The notes: a model not told the origin generated them from the letters alone. A DNA stretch of 64,000 bases from Pseudovibrio denitrificans JCM 12308 (GCF_001310815.1 NZ_BAZK01000010.1:62001-126000), one strand, 5' to 3'. Shown: positions 7,594 to 16,392, counted from the stretch's first letter. Numbers and translations are program-made.

Positions 7594-8880
7594 TTATTGC
7601 GCTCTGAACACAATTGGGGCTGTTCTCGATACCGTCCCGCTTCTCATCGAAGATGGGAATGATGGGAAAGGAGCTGCTGCTTTCACAGCTTTCAAAGCAG
7701 CCTGATCAAAACGCTTGTTTCCGCTTGAACGCGTTAACTTGACCCCTGTCACAGCACCATCACGATGAACAACAAAACTCACACGAACAACACCTGACTT
7801 TTTCCGGTTTTTCTCTCGACGCGGATATCTTCGGTCAGCTGCACGCTGAATCTTCTTCTGAACCTTGCCCCAGTAGTTGCTTGTCGCCGCATTACCGGCG
7901 CTATCACCAGTGCCGGCAATGTTGTTGCCCTTCTTTGCAGCGCTGGAGCCTTTTCGGGCAACCTTGGAACCGCGAACTGAGTTGACATCCGCATTACCAG
8001 CTTTCTTGGCAGGCTCTTTCTTTGCCTTTGTTGGGGCCTTTTTAGCAGTTTTCTTGGGTTTGGTTTTCTGCACTTGCTTTGGGCGGGGCGGTGCTGCGCG
8101 TGGAACCGGAACTGTTACTGCTGCAACCTCGGTTTCGACAGGCTTTGCCTCAAGCTCTTTCTTGTCTTCAACTGGTTCAGCAGGTTTCTTTTCAACTGGC
8201 TTCAGCTCTTCAGGCTCTGCTTTCTTTGCTTCTTCCAGCTTCTCTGGCTCAGACGGCTTTACCTCATCCGGCTGAACGACCTTTTCAAGCTCTTCCAGCT
8301 TTACAGGCTCAACTTCCTTTACCTGCTCTACTGGCTTTGGCTGTTCAAGAGGTTGGATCTTGGCAACTTCGAGAGGCTTTACTTCCTGAACTTCAGCTGG
8401 CTGAATTTGTTCTGGCTGCATCTGGCGCTCAAGAGGCTCTAGCTCCTCTTTGGGTTTGATTGGCTCAACCTCAGCCTTAATCGTAACACCTTCTGTAACC
8501 GGTACGACCACAGGCTTTACAGCTTGAGGAACAATCGCCTCCACAGGTTGGATTGGCGTGATTTCTGCCTGAGCAACCTCAATTGGCTCTACAGTCTCAA
8601 CTTCTTTGACTTGCTCAACGGGTGTTTCAGTTTCGAACTCACGCGGTTCGATCTCATCCGGTTGATCTGGCTCGATCGGTTCAACGACCTCTTTCGTACC
8701 AGCAATCAGATCCTCAATTGAACCAACAACCGAAAGTGACGTTGATCGCGTAGAAGCAACCTGAACTTCAGGAGCTCGAGCATAGAACCATGCAAAGCCA
8801 GCAGCGTGAACGCTCACTGAAACCAGCAAAGCTGTGGTTAGAGCAGAACCGCCGATTTTTCTCCGTATCCCGCGCTTCAT
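7594..8880 (-). CDS. tonB: TonB-family energy transducer with a very long charged linker
   Basis: A 428-aa protein. Residues about 12-33 form a single N-terminal membrane anchor. Residues about 60-300 are a Pro/Glu/Lys-rich periplasmic linker with repeated EPIE-, EPVK- and KPVE-like units, turning basic (KKTAKKAPTKAKK) near 275-295. The C-terminal TonB domain occupies about 335-428 (YPRREKNRKKSGVVRVSF then GNKRFDQAALKAVKAA). TonB couples the inner-membrane proton motive force, through ExbB/ExbD, to outer-membrane receptors for iron-siderophores or heme. It is last in the exbB-exbD-exbD-tonB transcript and overlaps the preceding exbD by 4 bp. The linker is longer than in the ~240-aa E. coli TonB. 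Neighbouring rirA and hemP support an iron/heme role. Confidence 0.85.
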   Translation of the reverse strand: MKRGIRRKIGGSALTTALLVSVSVHAAGFAWFYARAPEVQVASTRSTSLSVVGSIEDLIAGTKEVVEPIEPDQPDEIEPREFETETPVEQVKEVETVEPIEVAQAEITPIQPVEAIVPQAVKPVVVPVTEGVTIKAEVEPIKPKEELEPLERQMQPEQIQPAEVQEVKPLEVAKIQPLEQPKPVEQVKEVEPVKLEELEKVVQPDEVKPSEPEKLEEAKKAEPEELKPVEKKPAEPVEDKKELEAKPVETEVAAVTVPVPRAAPPRPKQVQKTKPKKTAKKAPTKAKKEPAKKAGNADVNSVRGSKVARKGSSAAKKGNNIAGTGDSAGNAATSNYWGKVQKKIQRAADRRYPRREKNRKKSGVVRVSFVVHRDGAVTGVKLTRSSGNKRFDQAALKAVKAAAPFPSFPSSMRSGTVSRTAPIVFRAQ

Positions 8881-9263
8881 TGTGATGCCCTCACAGTGAC
8901 AAGTGTGACATCAGAGAAGCCTTGCTTCTTAAGTGCTGCGAGAGTTCTTGCCAGCGTTTGGCCGGAGAGTGCTTTATCGGCGACAACCATCAGAGGTTCT
9001 TCACTGCCTTCAAACGGGGCCAGATTCTCAACCTGAACTGGCTGCTCGTTTTGGGTCATCGTTCCATCGGGCGCGATGATCAGTGCTCCAGCGATGAGTT
9101 CACGACTGGATTGCTCCTGCGTTTCTGCAGGGCTTACGTTTTTTGCATCGTCCCTATCGATAGAACCTGCAAAGAGGAAGAAAATGAGCATCAGAAACAC
9201 AATATTGATCAAAGGGATCGTGTTCTCCAATGTCCTCTTTTGTGGTTTTGTCTTCAGACGCAT
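8877..9263 (-). CDS. exbD: ExbD/TolR-family biopolymer transport protein (second copy)
   Basis: A 128-aa protein with a short cytoplasmic N-terminus, one transmembrane helix (about residues 15-35, PLINIVFLMLIFFLFAGSID) containing the conserved N-terminal PLINIVF segment, and a periplasmic domain. ExbD works with ExbB as the proton-driven motor for TonB. In the usual ExbD helix an Asp takes the place held here by Asn20 (family text PLIDVVFLL), so the proton-carrying residue may be missing in this copy while the other copy keeps it (SLIDVIFLL). Its stop overlaps the tonB start by 4 bp, so the two are coupled. Confidence 0.82.
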   Translation of the reverse strand: MRLKTKPQKRTLENTIPLINIVFLMLIFFLFAGSIDRDDAKNVSPAETQEQSSRELIAGALIIAPDGTMTQNEQPVQVENLAPFEGSEEPLMVVADKALSGQTLARTLAALKKQGFSDVTLVTVRASQ

Positions 9264-9296
9264 TCTTTAAACTTCTTGTTTCGCAATATTCTGAAC

Positions 9297-9680
9297 TCAA
9301 TTGCCGACAATCGTAGCAGACCAGCCTGCTGTCTTGAGCATCTCGAGCGCACTCACGACATCCTGCACCGTGGAGTCTGTGGCTGGAATAATCGCAACGG
9401 GGCGGTTCTTTTCAATGCCAGCTTCTTCAAGCGTTGCGATCAACACTTCGACCTTGACCCGATCACCATTCACCGACAGCTGTCCTTCTGCGAAAACCTG
9501 CAGGAGGATAGGAGACTGTTCCATCTGGCCGACCCCTTCGGCGCCTGATGTCACATCCAGCTTCTGATAAATTGAGAATGTGGATGCGAGCATAAAGAAC
9601 ATCAGGAGCAGGAAGATCACATCAATCAGTGACGTGAGACCTGGAGCACGGCTGCGTTTCGGAGCCTCACTAAGGCGCAT
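9297..9680 (-). CDS. exbD: ExbD/TolR-family biopolymer transport protein (first copy)
   Basis: A 127-aa ExbD-type protein. The membrane helix at about residues 15-37 reads LTSLIDVIFLLLMFFML and keeps the conserved Asp20 that carries protons in ExbD/TolR. A periplasmic domain follows. It overlaps the exbB stop region by 11 bp and precedes the second exbD by 33 bp. Two different ExbD proteins beside one ExbB suggest a hetero-oligomeric motor, which is known for some TonB systems. Confidence 0.86.
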   Translation of the reverse strand: MRLSEAPKRSRAPGLTSLIDVIFLLLMFFMLASTFSIYQKLDVTSGAEGVGQMEQSPILLQVFAEGQLSVNGDRVKVEVLIATLEEAGIEKNRPVAIIPATDSTVQDVVSALEMLKTAGWSATIVGN

Positions 9681-10404
9681 CGTGGACCACCTCGAAACGT
9701 GGCTCTTTGCCTACGTGTTCTACTTCTTCTGTCTGTGTTGCAATTGATGTCACAGCCCCAGTGAAGAGCTCAGTGACGATTTTCTCCATAGCTCCCTGCT
9801 CTCGTTCAATGCGGCCTTCAAAGAGGGACAGCATCACAGAGGCCGGGATCGCAACGGCGAGGCCTACAGCAGTCGTCAGAAGTGCGACCCAGATGCCACC
9901 GGCCAGAGTAGATGGATCAACCTGAGAACCTGCATCTGCCATTGCCTGGAACGCACCAATCATACCCAATACAGTACCAAACAGGCCGAGTAGCGGTGCG
10001 ATCTGGGCGATCATATCCAATGCGCGCAAATAGCTGCGAAGGTCTCCCAGATGCGTAAAGCAGATGCGCTCAACGTCCTCGCGCACCTTTTCTTCAGGTA
10101 CCTGCGGTTTCATAAGACCACGCATCGCGTGTGCCAGAACATCTGAGACTGGAGAGCGGTCAGTCACCACGATCTTGTAGGCCTGATCCCGCTTGCCAAC
10201 ACGCCAGAAAGCAACTGCCTGTTCTGCTTTGCGGTGGCGACCTACACCAGCCACCCAGAACTGCCAAAGCTTTGCGAAAACAATTGTCAGAGCAAGCACA
10301 CTGATAACCAGCAGCAATCCAACGACGACACCACCTTTTGCAAGCAGATCCATAAACGGACTTACTGCTGCGGTCAGGCCCAGGTTTTCAATCATGGCAT
10401 TCAT
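9670..10404 (-). CDS. exbB: MotA/TolQ/ExbB proton channel family protein
   Basis: A 244-aa membrane protein with three helices: about residues 23-50, about 135-165 (IAPLLGLFGTVLGMIGAFQ, the conserved channel helix) and about 175-200 (GIWVALLTTAVGLAVAIPA). This pattern defines ExbB, the channel-forming part of the TonB motor in the inner membrane. It is followed by two exbD genes and tonB on the same strand and preceded by a small secreted protein gene 42 bp upstream. Confidence 0.88.
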   Translation of the reverse strand: MNAMIENLGLTAAVSPFMDLLAKGGVVVGLLLVISVLALTIVFAKLWQFWVAGVGRHRKAEQAVAFWRVGKRDQAYKIVVTDRSPVSDVLAHAMRGLMKPQVPEEKVREDVERICFTHLGDLRSYLRALDMIAQIAPLLGLFGTVLGMIGAFQAMADAGSQVDPSTLAGGIWVALLTTAVGLAVAIPASVMLSLFEGRIEREQGAMEKIVTELFTGAVTSIATQTEEVEHVGKEPRFEVVHDAP

Positions 10405-10446
10405 TCTGGAATTCTCGTAGTTTTTCTAGTTCAGTTCTGCAGCGGT

Positions 10447-10890
10447 TCAGAGTGTTAGTTCTATCGCAGCGCGAGAAGATACATTCAATGAGTCTAAGCA
10501 TCTAGCTGGAGAGACATTTTCCGTTCCCTCACACTGGCTGACGTCATTGATAAGCAGCGAGGAGATCTCTGCACAACTGCTGGATGGAAGGTCGTACTGC
10601 TGAACGCGCGTTTTTCCGGAAGGAAGGCGACCCGTCTTCATGCTGAGGAAGTCAGAGATTCCGCCAGTACTATCAAAGACTACCAGATCCAGAGCCAATT
10701 GCTTGATCTCATCCTGCAGGTGATTGCGCACAAGAAGGCTTACACGGCATCCGCTTTGTGTGGTCTCAGCTTTGTTCAACTGGAGAGCGATCACCGGATT
10801 GCTTGTCGTGTTTGCTGCCTCAACCGCAGTTATCTGCGTTATCCACAAGGGAGCAAGAGCGAGAGAAAACAGCTTAACCAACTTATTCAT
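10447..10890 (-). CDS. Small predicted secreted protein upstream of exbB
   Basis: A 147-aa protein that I do not recognise. It starts with a signal peptide (MNKLVKLFSLALAPLWITQI, likely cleavage after AVEA). The mature part is about 120 residues with five cysteines (for example SGCRVS, SSSCAEI and QCEGTENVSPARC) and no membrane segment, so it should be exported and perhaps disulfide-bonded. The ATG at 10890 is preferred to an in-frame TTG at 10905 because it begins the signal peptide properly. It is the first gene of the exbB-exbD-exbD-tonB transcript, which suggests a periplasmic accessory to TonB-dependent uptake. That role is inferred only from position. Confidence 0.6.
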   Translation of the reverse strand: MNKLVKLFSLALAPLWITQITAVEAANTTSNPVIALQLNKAETTQSGCRVSLLVRNHLQDEIKQLALDLVVFDSTGGISDFLSMKTGRLPSGKTRVQQYDLPSSSCAEISSLLINDVSQCEGTENVSPARCLDSLNVSSRAAIELTL

Positions 10891-11189
10891 AGGACCCCAA
10901 CCCAAAAATTCAAACCTAGTTGCAAATGCAAATCAGTCGCAGATATCAAGGATATCGTGGGCTGGCTGGCTGTTGAGGGAGAGAGAAACAGCTGGCTTGC
11001 GCATCGATACTAAACCTGCCCCAGGACGGAATACTGAAGGACGCGATCTCCAGGATTTAACGAGCAGGCATTGCACTTGTAATAAAACATGAATAAGAAA
11101 GTCAAGAATTAAACGCGATAGAGCCCCCCTAGCTCTTGAGGGTATCGCGACTGTCCACTCTAGCCAAAATTGGGGAAAGGCTGAGGCGA
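10891..11189. promoter_or_regulatory. Divergent promoter region between the tonB operon and hemP
   Basis: About 300 bp with no gene. It must hold the promoters of the leftward exbB-tonB operon and of rightward hemP. A symmetric element GATATC-AAG-GATATC occurs at 10942-10956, beside the direct repeat TGCAAATGCAAA at 10921-10932. I cannot assign a RirA, Irr or Fur box with confidence. Confidence 0.4.
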
Positions 11190-11357
11190 ATGACTGACAT
11201 GGAAAAAACTCAGGAAAGCTCTCAAAATCAGCCACATGAGCGCACTGTAGATAGCAAGGCACTCTTTGGAGATGAGCGTGAGATCACAATCTCCCACCGC
11301 GAGGATCTCTACCGATTGTCGATCACAAAACTTGGCAAGTTGATTCTCACTAAGTGA
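11190..11357 (+). CDS. hemP: Hemin uptake protein HemP
   Basis: A 55-aa protein. The C-terminal half (GDEREITISHREDLYRL then LGKLILTK) is the characteristic HemP/HmuP motif. HemP is a small cytoplasmic protein found in heme-uptake loci of alpha- and other proteobacteria; in rhizobia HmuP helps to activate the heme receptor gene. The ATG at 11190 has GAGG a few bases upstream, and codons further upstream in the frame lack conservation. It is divergent from the exbBD-tonB operon, which fits a heme-uptake function. A heme receptor and ABC transporter are not in the window. Confidence 0.85.
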   Translation: MTDMEKTQESSQNQPHERTVDSKALFGDEREITISHREDLYRLSITKLGKLILTK

Positions 11358-11374
11358 GCAATTGGCCATGAAAA

Positions 11375-11408
11375 AAGCCGGCCTGAGATGAGGCCGGCTC
11401 TTTCCTTT
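11375..11408. terminator. Bidirectional terminator between hemP and the liv operon
   Basis: Perfect 9-bp stem AGCCGGCCT (11376-11384) / AGGCCGGCT (11391-11399). It is flanked by a run of A on the left and CTTTCCTTT on the right, so it can serve both hemP and the leftward substrate-binding protein gene. Confidence 0.88.
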
Positions 11409-11423
11409 AGACTGTGCTGAAGC

Positions 11424-12623
11424 TTAGTTCAGAGCCTGCTGCAGAGCGAACGCGTCGCCTTCGACCTTGAACAGGCCGTAGGAGCCAGGAACGTCGCCAG
11501 CATTGTCGAAGTTCAGGTCGCCAGATGCGCCTTTGTAGTCGATGTCTTTGCCTGCTGCGATCAGCTCAACTGCTTTCTTCCATTCGCCTGGGAGAACTGC
11601 TTCGCCCTGACCATTGGATACGGCAGACATTGCTTCGGAAACCTTAGCAGCATCACCACCAGCTTTCTCCAGAGCCAGCGCCATCAGGAATGCAGCATCG
11701 TATGAGTTGGATACGAAGATTGCATCTGGGTTGCCACCAACGGACTTGTAAGCTTCGTTGAAGATTTCAAGGCTGTTGGACTTCTCGCCGACTGGAGAAG
11801 ACGCAATGAAGGTTGTCAGGTTTTCAGCACCCAGTTCGCGAATGATTGCGTCTGACTTCATGCCGTCGCCGCCAACGAAGTTGGTGAAGAAGCCGTTTTC
11901 CAGCGCCTGACGCAGAATGGTCAGGCCAGTGCCATCACCGTAGTCGAAGATAACAAGTGTATCAGCACCGCCGCGGGAAAGCTCAGCAAGGTTGGAACGG
12001 TAAGACGCCTTACCTTCTTCGTGAGCTGCGTAACCAGCGATTTCGCCGCCGTTTGCTTCAAACTCAACCTTGAATGCGTTTGCCAGACCGCTGCCGTAGT
12101 CGTTGTTCAGGTATGCAACAGCAACTTTCTTGGTGCCGAGGTTCAGCAGAGTACGTGCAAGAGAACGACCCTGGAAGTCATCGGACGGTACAGTACGGAA
12201 CACCTGACCTTTGTCTTCCAGACCTGTGATTTCAGGGGAAGTACCGGATGGTGTGATCAGAGTGATGCCAGCTGGAACGGTTACGGAGTTTGCAACTGCC
12301 AGAACAGAACCAGAGCAGTGTGGGCCGATCAGACCAGCTACCTGCTCAATGTTTACGAGTTTGGTTGCTGCATCAACACCGTTCTGTGGGTTACAAGCAC
12401 TGTCACCAACAACAGCTTCCAATTTCTGGCCACCCAGAATGCCGCCCTGCTCGTTTACCTGCTGAATAGCCAGCTTCGCAGAGTCCAGCATTGGTGGAGC
12501 CATTGCTGCGATCGGGCCAGAAATACCTCCCAGAAGACCGACTTTCACATCAGCCTGAACAGCGTTGGATGCAAGTGCAGTAGCGCTGAACAAGCCTGCT
12601 GCTAATGCGATTTTCTTAAGCAT
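11424..12623 (-). CDS. Branched-chain amino acid ABC transporter, substrate-binding protein
   Basis: A 399-aa periplasmic binding protein of the LivJ/LivK type (type I fold, peripla_BP_6). A signal peptide covers residues 1-24, with cleavage after AVQA. The mature protein starts DVKVGLLGGISGPIAAM, and the motif LEAVVGDSACNPQNGV is typical of this family. It captures leucine-type or related amino acids or amides and hands them to the LivH/LivM pore. It is the last gene of the livGFHM transcript on the minus strand. True substrate range cannot be read; members also carry amides, urea or aromatic compounds. Confidence 0.87.
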   Translation of the reverse strand: MLKKIALAAGLFSATALASNAVQADVKVGLLGGISGPIAAMAPPMLDSAKLAIQQVNEQGGILGGQKLEAVVGDSACNPQNGVDAATKLVNIEQVAGLIGPHCSGSVLAVANSVTVPAGITLITPSGTSPEITGLEDKGQVFRTVPSDDFQGRSLARTLLNLGTKKVAVAYLNNDYGSGLANAFKVEFEANGGEIAGYAAHEEGKASYRSNLAELSRGGADTLVIFDYGDGTGLTILRQALENGFFTNFVGGDGMKSDAIIRELGAENLTTFIASSPVGEKSNSLEIFNEAYKSVGGNPDAIFVSNSYDAAFLMALALEKAGGDAAKVSEAMSAVSNGQGEAVLPGEWKKAVELIAAGKDIDYKGASGDLNFDNAGDVPGSYGLFKVEGDAFALQQALN

Positions 12624-12705
12624 CAGTTCACCTCCAAAGAGCCCTGTTTTAAACGGTTTCCGGATTGGTCAGGGCGTTAAAATTGATTTTCTATGAGTGC
12701 TCGCG

Positions 12706-13685
12706 TTACTTCGCTGCACTTTCTTGTTTTTGAAAGGTTTTGACTTCTGGTCTGTCTGCGGTTCCCTGAGGTTCCGGCAGGATTCCTTCCGGTCTGAACC
12801 GAAGGACCAACTGCAGAAGCAAGCCAATGATGAACACGCGCATGTACTTAGCCTTAATGGCGTATTCGGTAGGCAGCTGGTCCGTTACAAACTCAGAGGC
12901 AGACCAGATGATCCAGACAACGGCAACACCAAGAAGCGCACCGCGGTTGTTTCCTGAGCCACCGAGGATCAACATAATCCAGATCAGGAATGTGGCAATC
13001 ATCGGATCGATGGCTTCTGGGGTTATGGAACGGTTAAAGTGAGCGAAGAGCGCACCACCAAGGCCCATCACAGCAGCACCGAAGATGAACGCTCCAGTCG
13101 GCGGGCTTTGATATCCTTACCCATCGCCGTTGCGGCATCTTCGTTGTCGCGAATACCGCGCATCATACGGCCCCAAGGGGCAGAGATCTGGCGTTCAATC
13201 GCCCAGTACACAACTGCAACAATTGCCAGAACCAGCGCGAGATAGGCCAGCTGCGAGTACAAGTAAGACAGATCACCGAATGGACGTGGGATCTTGTTAA
13301 CGCCACGCGCACCGCCAGTCATCCAGCCTTCGGATTTGACGACGAGACGGATGATCTCAGCCACACCGATGGTCGCGATTGCCAGATAGTCGGAACGGAA
13401 GCGCAAACACACCTTGCCAATTGGCCAAGCGATCGCACCAGCAGCGATCATCGCCCCGATCCAACCGACTACGACAGGCAACTGGAAGCCACCCAGGTGC
13501 ACGGAGGATTCTGGCGCTGTCAGCAGTGCTGATGTGTAGGCACCAACCGCGAAGAAGCCAGCGATACCGGCGTTGAAGAGACCTGAAAAGCCCCATTGAA
13601 TGTTAAGGCCAAGGGCGAGAAGGGAGTAAATGCCGATAAAGATCGCCATGAACACCGCGTAATTAAGCAGACCGATGAGTTCCAT
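12706..13685 (-). pseudogene. livM: Branched-chain amino acid ABC permease LivM, broken by one missing base
   Basis: The N-terminal part (from 13685) shows the LivM membrane core (LLALGLNIQWGFSGLFNAG) and runs to DNEDAATAMGKDIKARRL, the coupling-loop signature. Reading then shifts by one base near 13093, where GAGCG stands for an expected GA(N)GCG. It continues as AFIFGAAVMGLGGALFAHF to the end at 12706. With one base restored the product is 326 aa, normal for LivM. LivM and LivH form the membrane channel of the transporter, and the intact partner genes around it argue that the break is a sequence error. A Gln/Ala-rich, charged C-terminal tail extends beyond the last helix. Confidence 0.84.
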
Positions 13686-13699
13686 GGTTCGTCTCCCTC

Positions 13700-14572
13700 C
13701 TACAGAACTTTACCCTTGAGCAGACCGGTTGGCCGCACAAGAAGGATGAGCAGGAGGATCGCAAATGCCATGGCGGCCTTGTACTCTCCCGGGATAAACA
13801 GAACGGATGTTTCTTCGGCGATACCCACGATGAGGCCGCCAATAACAGCGCCTTCCACGCGGCCCACGCCGCCAAGAATTGCAGCAGCGAACATTGGCAG
13901 AAGCATTGTCCAGCCCATGAGAGGTTTCAGCTCTGTGTTGATGCCGAGGAAGAATCCGGAAGCTGCACACAGGATGCCGACAATACCCCAGGTCAACATC
14001 GTGATCTTACGGTTATCGACACCGGAAAGCAGAGCGAGATCCGGGTTGTCGGACATGGCACGCATGGCCTTGCCCCATTTGGTTTTCTGCAGGAATGCCC
14101 AGAGAACCCCAACAATCACGAACATCGCAATGATGGTGTAGATCTCGCGATCTCGGATACGGATGCCCCAGTAATCTTCCGGACGAACGATGCCGCGGGT
14201 GTAGGTTTCGGTATCGACACCCCAGATTACCTGAACCACAGCACGCAGCATCAATGCGATGCCGAGTGAAGACATCACGACGATGATCTTCGGGCGTTCA
14301 GAGAGGTAGTCATAAAACACTTTATCGATACCGATGGCCATGATGGCACAAACGATCATCGCAACTGGTAGAGCAACCCAAGGGCTCACACCAAAGATGG
14401 TCACCACACCCAAAGCAGCGAAAGCGCCAAGGGTTGCGAGGTCACCATGCGCAAGGTGCGCAAATCTCAAGATGCCAAAAACAAGCGTGATGCCGACCGC
14501 GCCTAGAGCGTAGATAGAGCCCAGCACGATCCCCGGCATGAGGTAAAAATTGACGAATTCCATGAATGGCAT
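13700..14572 (-). CDS. livH: Branched-chain amino acid ABC permease LivH
   Basis: A 290-aa integral membrane protein with about eight helices and the LivH-type start (FYLMPGIVLGSIYALGAVGI). The EAA-like cytoplasmic loop is present (KTKWGKAMRAMSDNPDLALL). Together with LivM it makes the inner-membrane pore for amino acid uptake. It lies 14 bp downstream of livF and 14 bp upstream of livM, so the genes form one transcript. Confidence 0.88.
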   Translation of the reverse strand: MPFMEFVNFYLMPGIVLGSIYALGAVGITLVFGILRFAHLAHGDLATLGAFAALGVVTIFGVSPWVALPVAMIVCAIMAIGIDKVFYDYLSERPKIIVVMSSLGIALMLRAVVQVIWGVDTETYTRGIVRPEDYWGIRIRDREIYTIIAMFVIVGVLWAFLQKTKWGKAMRAMSDNPDLALLSGVDNRKITMLTWGIVGILCAASGFFLGINTELKPLMGWTMLLPMFAAAILGGVGRVEGAVIGGLIVGIAEETSVLFIPGEYKAAMAFAILLLILLVRPTGLLKGKVL

Positions 14573-14586
14573 TGGATTTTCCCTTA

Positions 14587-15357
14587 TTACCCACCGAGGA
14601 ACATTTCAGCGACTTCACGATCTGCGAGCAGCTCCTGACCGGTGCCCTCGTGCCGGTTGCTACCAGCGGCGAGAACATAGCCTTTGTCAGCAAATGCAAG
14701 CGCCTGCTTGGCATGCTGCTCTACAAGCAAGATCGAAAGACCTGCATCACGCAGGTTGCGGGTGATCTCAAAAATCTGCTCCATGTACTTTGGAGAAAGG
14801 CCAGCAGTTGGCTCATCCAAAAGAAGCAAAGTTGGGTCGAGCATCAGTGCGCGGCCCATCGCAACCATCTGGCGTTGACCGCCGGACAGGTTGCCAGCCA
14901 ATGCGTTGCGACGTTCTTTGAGATCTGGGAACAGGGTGTAGACCCTTTCCAAGCTTTCAGAAATGTCGCCTTTCCGAAGGAAGGCACCCATTTCGAGGTT
15001 TTCGTGAATGGTCATCTCACGAAAGATATTGTTCACCTGAGGAACGTAGCAGACACCGTGCTGAACGATGCGGTTTGGCTTCCAGCCCGCAATGTCGGTT
15101 CCGTTGACAACGATAGAACCACCACGAACTTTCAGCAGACCGAAGATCGCTTTCATCGCTGTCGACTTGCCAGCACCGTTCGGGCCAACAATCACCACGA
15201 TTTCCTGCTCGGTCACCTGCATATCGACACCCTGCAGGATGTCTGCATCACCGTAACCACCACGAACGCCTGTCATGGTGAGGATTGGCTTGCCGGAGTA
15301 TTTTTGTTGCGCGGAGTTCTTGGACATTGGTTGCTCTGCAATTGCTTGAGAAGTCAT
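14587..15357 (-). CDS. livF: Branched-chain amino acid ABC transporter ATPase LivF
   Basis: A 256-aa ABC ATPase. Walker A is GPNGAGKST (about residues 58-66), the signature is NLSGGQRQMVAMGRALM, and Walker B is LLLLDEPTAGL. The size and the C-terminal form (EMFLGG) are typical of LivF. A ~25-aa extension precedes the ABC domain. It powers LivHM with LivG, and its start abuts the livG stop at 15357. Confidence 0.88.
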   Translation of the reverse strand: MTSQAIAEQPMSKNSAQQKYSGKPILTMTGVRGGYGDADILQGVDMQVTEQEIVVIVGPNGAGKSTAMKAIFGLLKVRGGSIVVNGTDIAGWKPNRIVQHGVCYVPQVNNIFREMTIHENLEMGAFLRKGDISESLERVYTLFPDLKERRNALAGNLSGGQRQMVAMGRALMLDPTLLLLDEPTAGLSPKYMEQIFEITRNLRDAGLSILLVEQHAKQALAFADKGYVLAAGSNRHEGTGQELLADREVAEMFLGG

Positions 15358-16127
15358 TAGAGTGCAGCCTCCCCAACCGTTTCTCCCAGGTAGGCTTCCA
15401 GCACACGCGCATCTGAACGAACGGTCTGGAAATCACCTTCGATAAGCACAGAACCTTCAGCCATACAGATGACCGGATCGCAAAGCTTCTCGATCATCTC
15501 CATATCGTGCTCAATCAGAATGAAGGTGTAACCGCGTTCTTTGTTCAGGATCAGGATTTTGTCTTCCAAACGACGCAGCAAAGTACGGTTGACGCCTGCA
15601 GCTGGCTCATCCAGCAGAACAAGCTTTGCGTCAGTCATCATGGTGCGGCCAAGCTCAAGAAGCTTCTTCTGCCCCCCCGACAGATTGCCAGCACGCTCAT
15701 TTGCAACGTGAGACAGTTCCAGAAACTCAAGCGTCTCCAAGGCCTTCTGGCGCACTTCTTCTTCTTGTTTTTTTACGCTGCCATAGCTGAGCCAGTTCTG
15801 GAACAGGCTTTCCCCCTTCTGTGAAGGTGGAACCAGCATGAGATTTTCCAATGCAGACAGACGATGAAACTCGTGCGGAATCTGGAAGGTGCGTACCAAG
15901 CCTTTATGAAACAGCTGATCAGAGCTGAGGCTGGTTACATCTTCTCCCAAAAAACGAATTTTTCCAGCAGTTGGCTGAAAGGCACCGGCAATGAGATTGA
16001 ACATTGTGGTTTTGCCAGCGCCATTCGGGCCAACTAAACCTGTGATTGTGCCTTTTTGAACCGAAAACGAGCAATTATTTACGGCTCTAAAACCGCCGAA
16101 TTGCTTCGACAGCTGTTCGATTTCCAG
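15357..16127 (-). CDS. livG: Branched-chain amino acid ABC transporter ATPase LivG
   Basis: A 256-aa ABC ATPase starting MLEIEQLSKQFGGFRAVNN. Walker A is GPNGAGKTT, the signature is NLSGGQKKLLELGRTMM, and Walker B is LVLLDEPAAGVN, a LivG-specific form. An in-frame codon at 16151 would add eight residues that are not part of the family, so I take 16127. It is the first gene of the livGFHM-binding protein transcript. The promoter should lie in 16128-16440, which holds a 12-bp inverted repeat. Confidence 0.87.
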   Translation of the reverse strand: MEIEQLSKQFGGFRAVNNCSFSVQKGTITGLVGPNGAGKTTMFNLIAGAFQPTAGKIRFLGEDVTSLSSDQLFHKGLVRTFQIPHEFHRLSALENLMLVPPSQKGESLFQNWLSYGSVKKQEEEVRQKALETLEFLELSHVANERAGNLSGGQKKLLELGRTMMTDAKLVLLDEPAAGVNRTLLRRLEDKILILNKERGYTFILIEHDMEMIEKLCDPVICMAEGSVLIEGDFQTVRSDARVLEAYLGETVGEAAL

Positions 16128-16340
16128 CATTATTATCCCCCCAGACTGCAAAGGACTGGCGTTTTATTGTTGTCAAGCTCCTACCTAATGCCCTTAGTAG
16201 CATATTATTTCAAGGCAGAAGTCCGCGCCTTTTGCAGCCATAACACTCGATTATTGTGGTTCTGTCTGGACAAGTTGAGTGAAACTTTCCAGATTCCATT
16301 CCCTTACAACCTTCCCATAAGTTGCAAGAAAACAGCTTCG

Positions 16341-16392
16341 ACTGCGCATATATTGCCTGAAACATATAGATAATTCCACTTATATGCGCAGT
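16341..16392. repeat. 12-bp perfect inverted repeat between kynA and livG
   Basis: ACTGCGCATATA (16341-16352) is repeated in inverse form as TATATGCGCAGT (16381-16392), with a 28-bp spacer that carries a further ACATATAG. It lies 50-100 bp after the kynA stop and about 215 bp before livG. It has no T-run, so an operator pair or attenuator-like hairpin is more likely than a simple terminator. Confidence 0.6.

Noticed and set aside
8074..8459. Overlapping plus-strand frames rich in Leu or Ala
   Set aside because: They mirror the Glu/Pro/Lys linker of tonB on the opposite strand and have no start signals.
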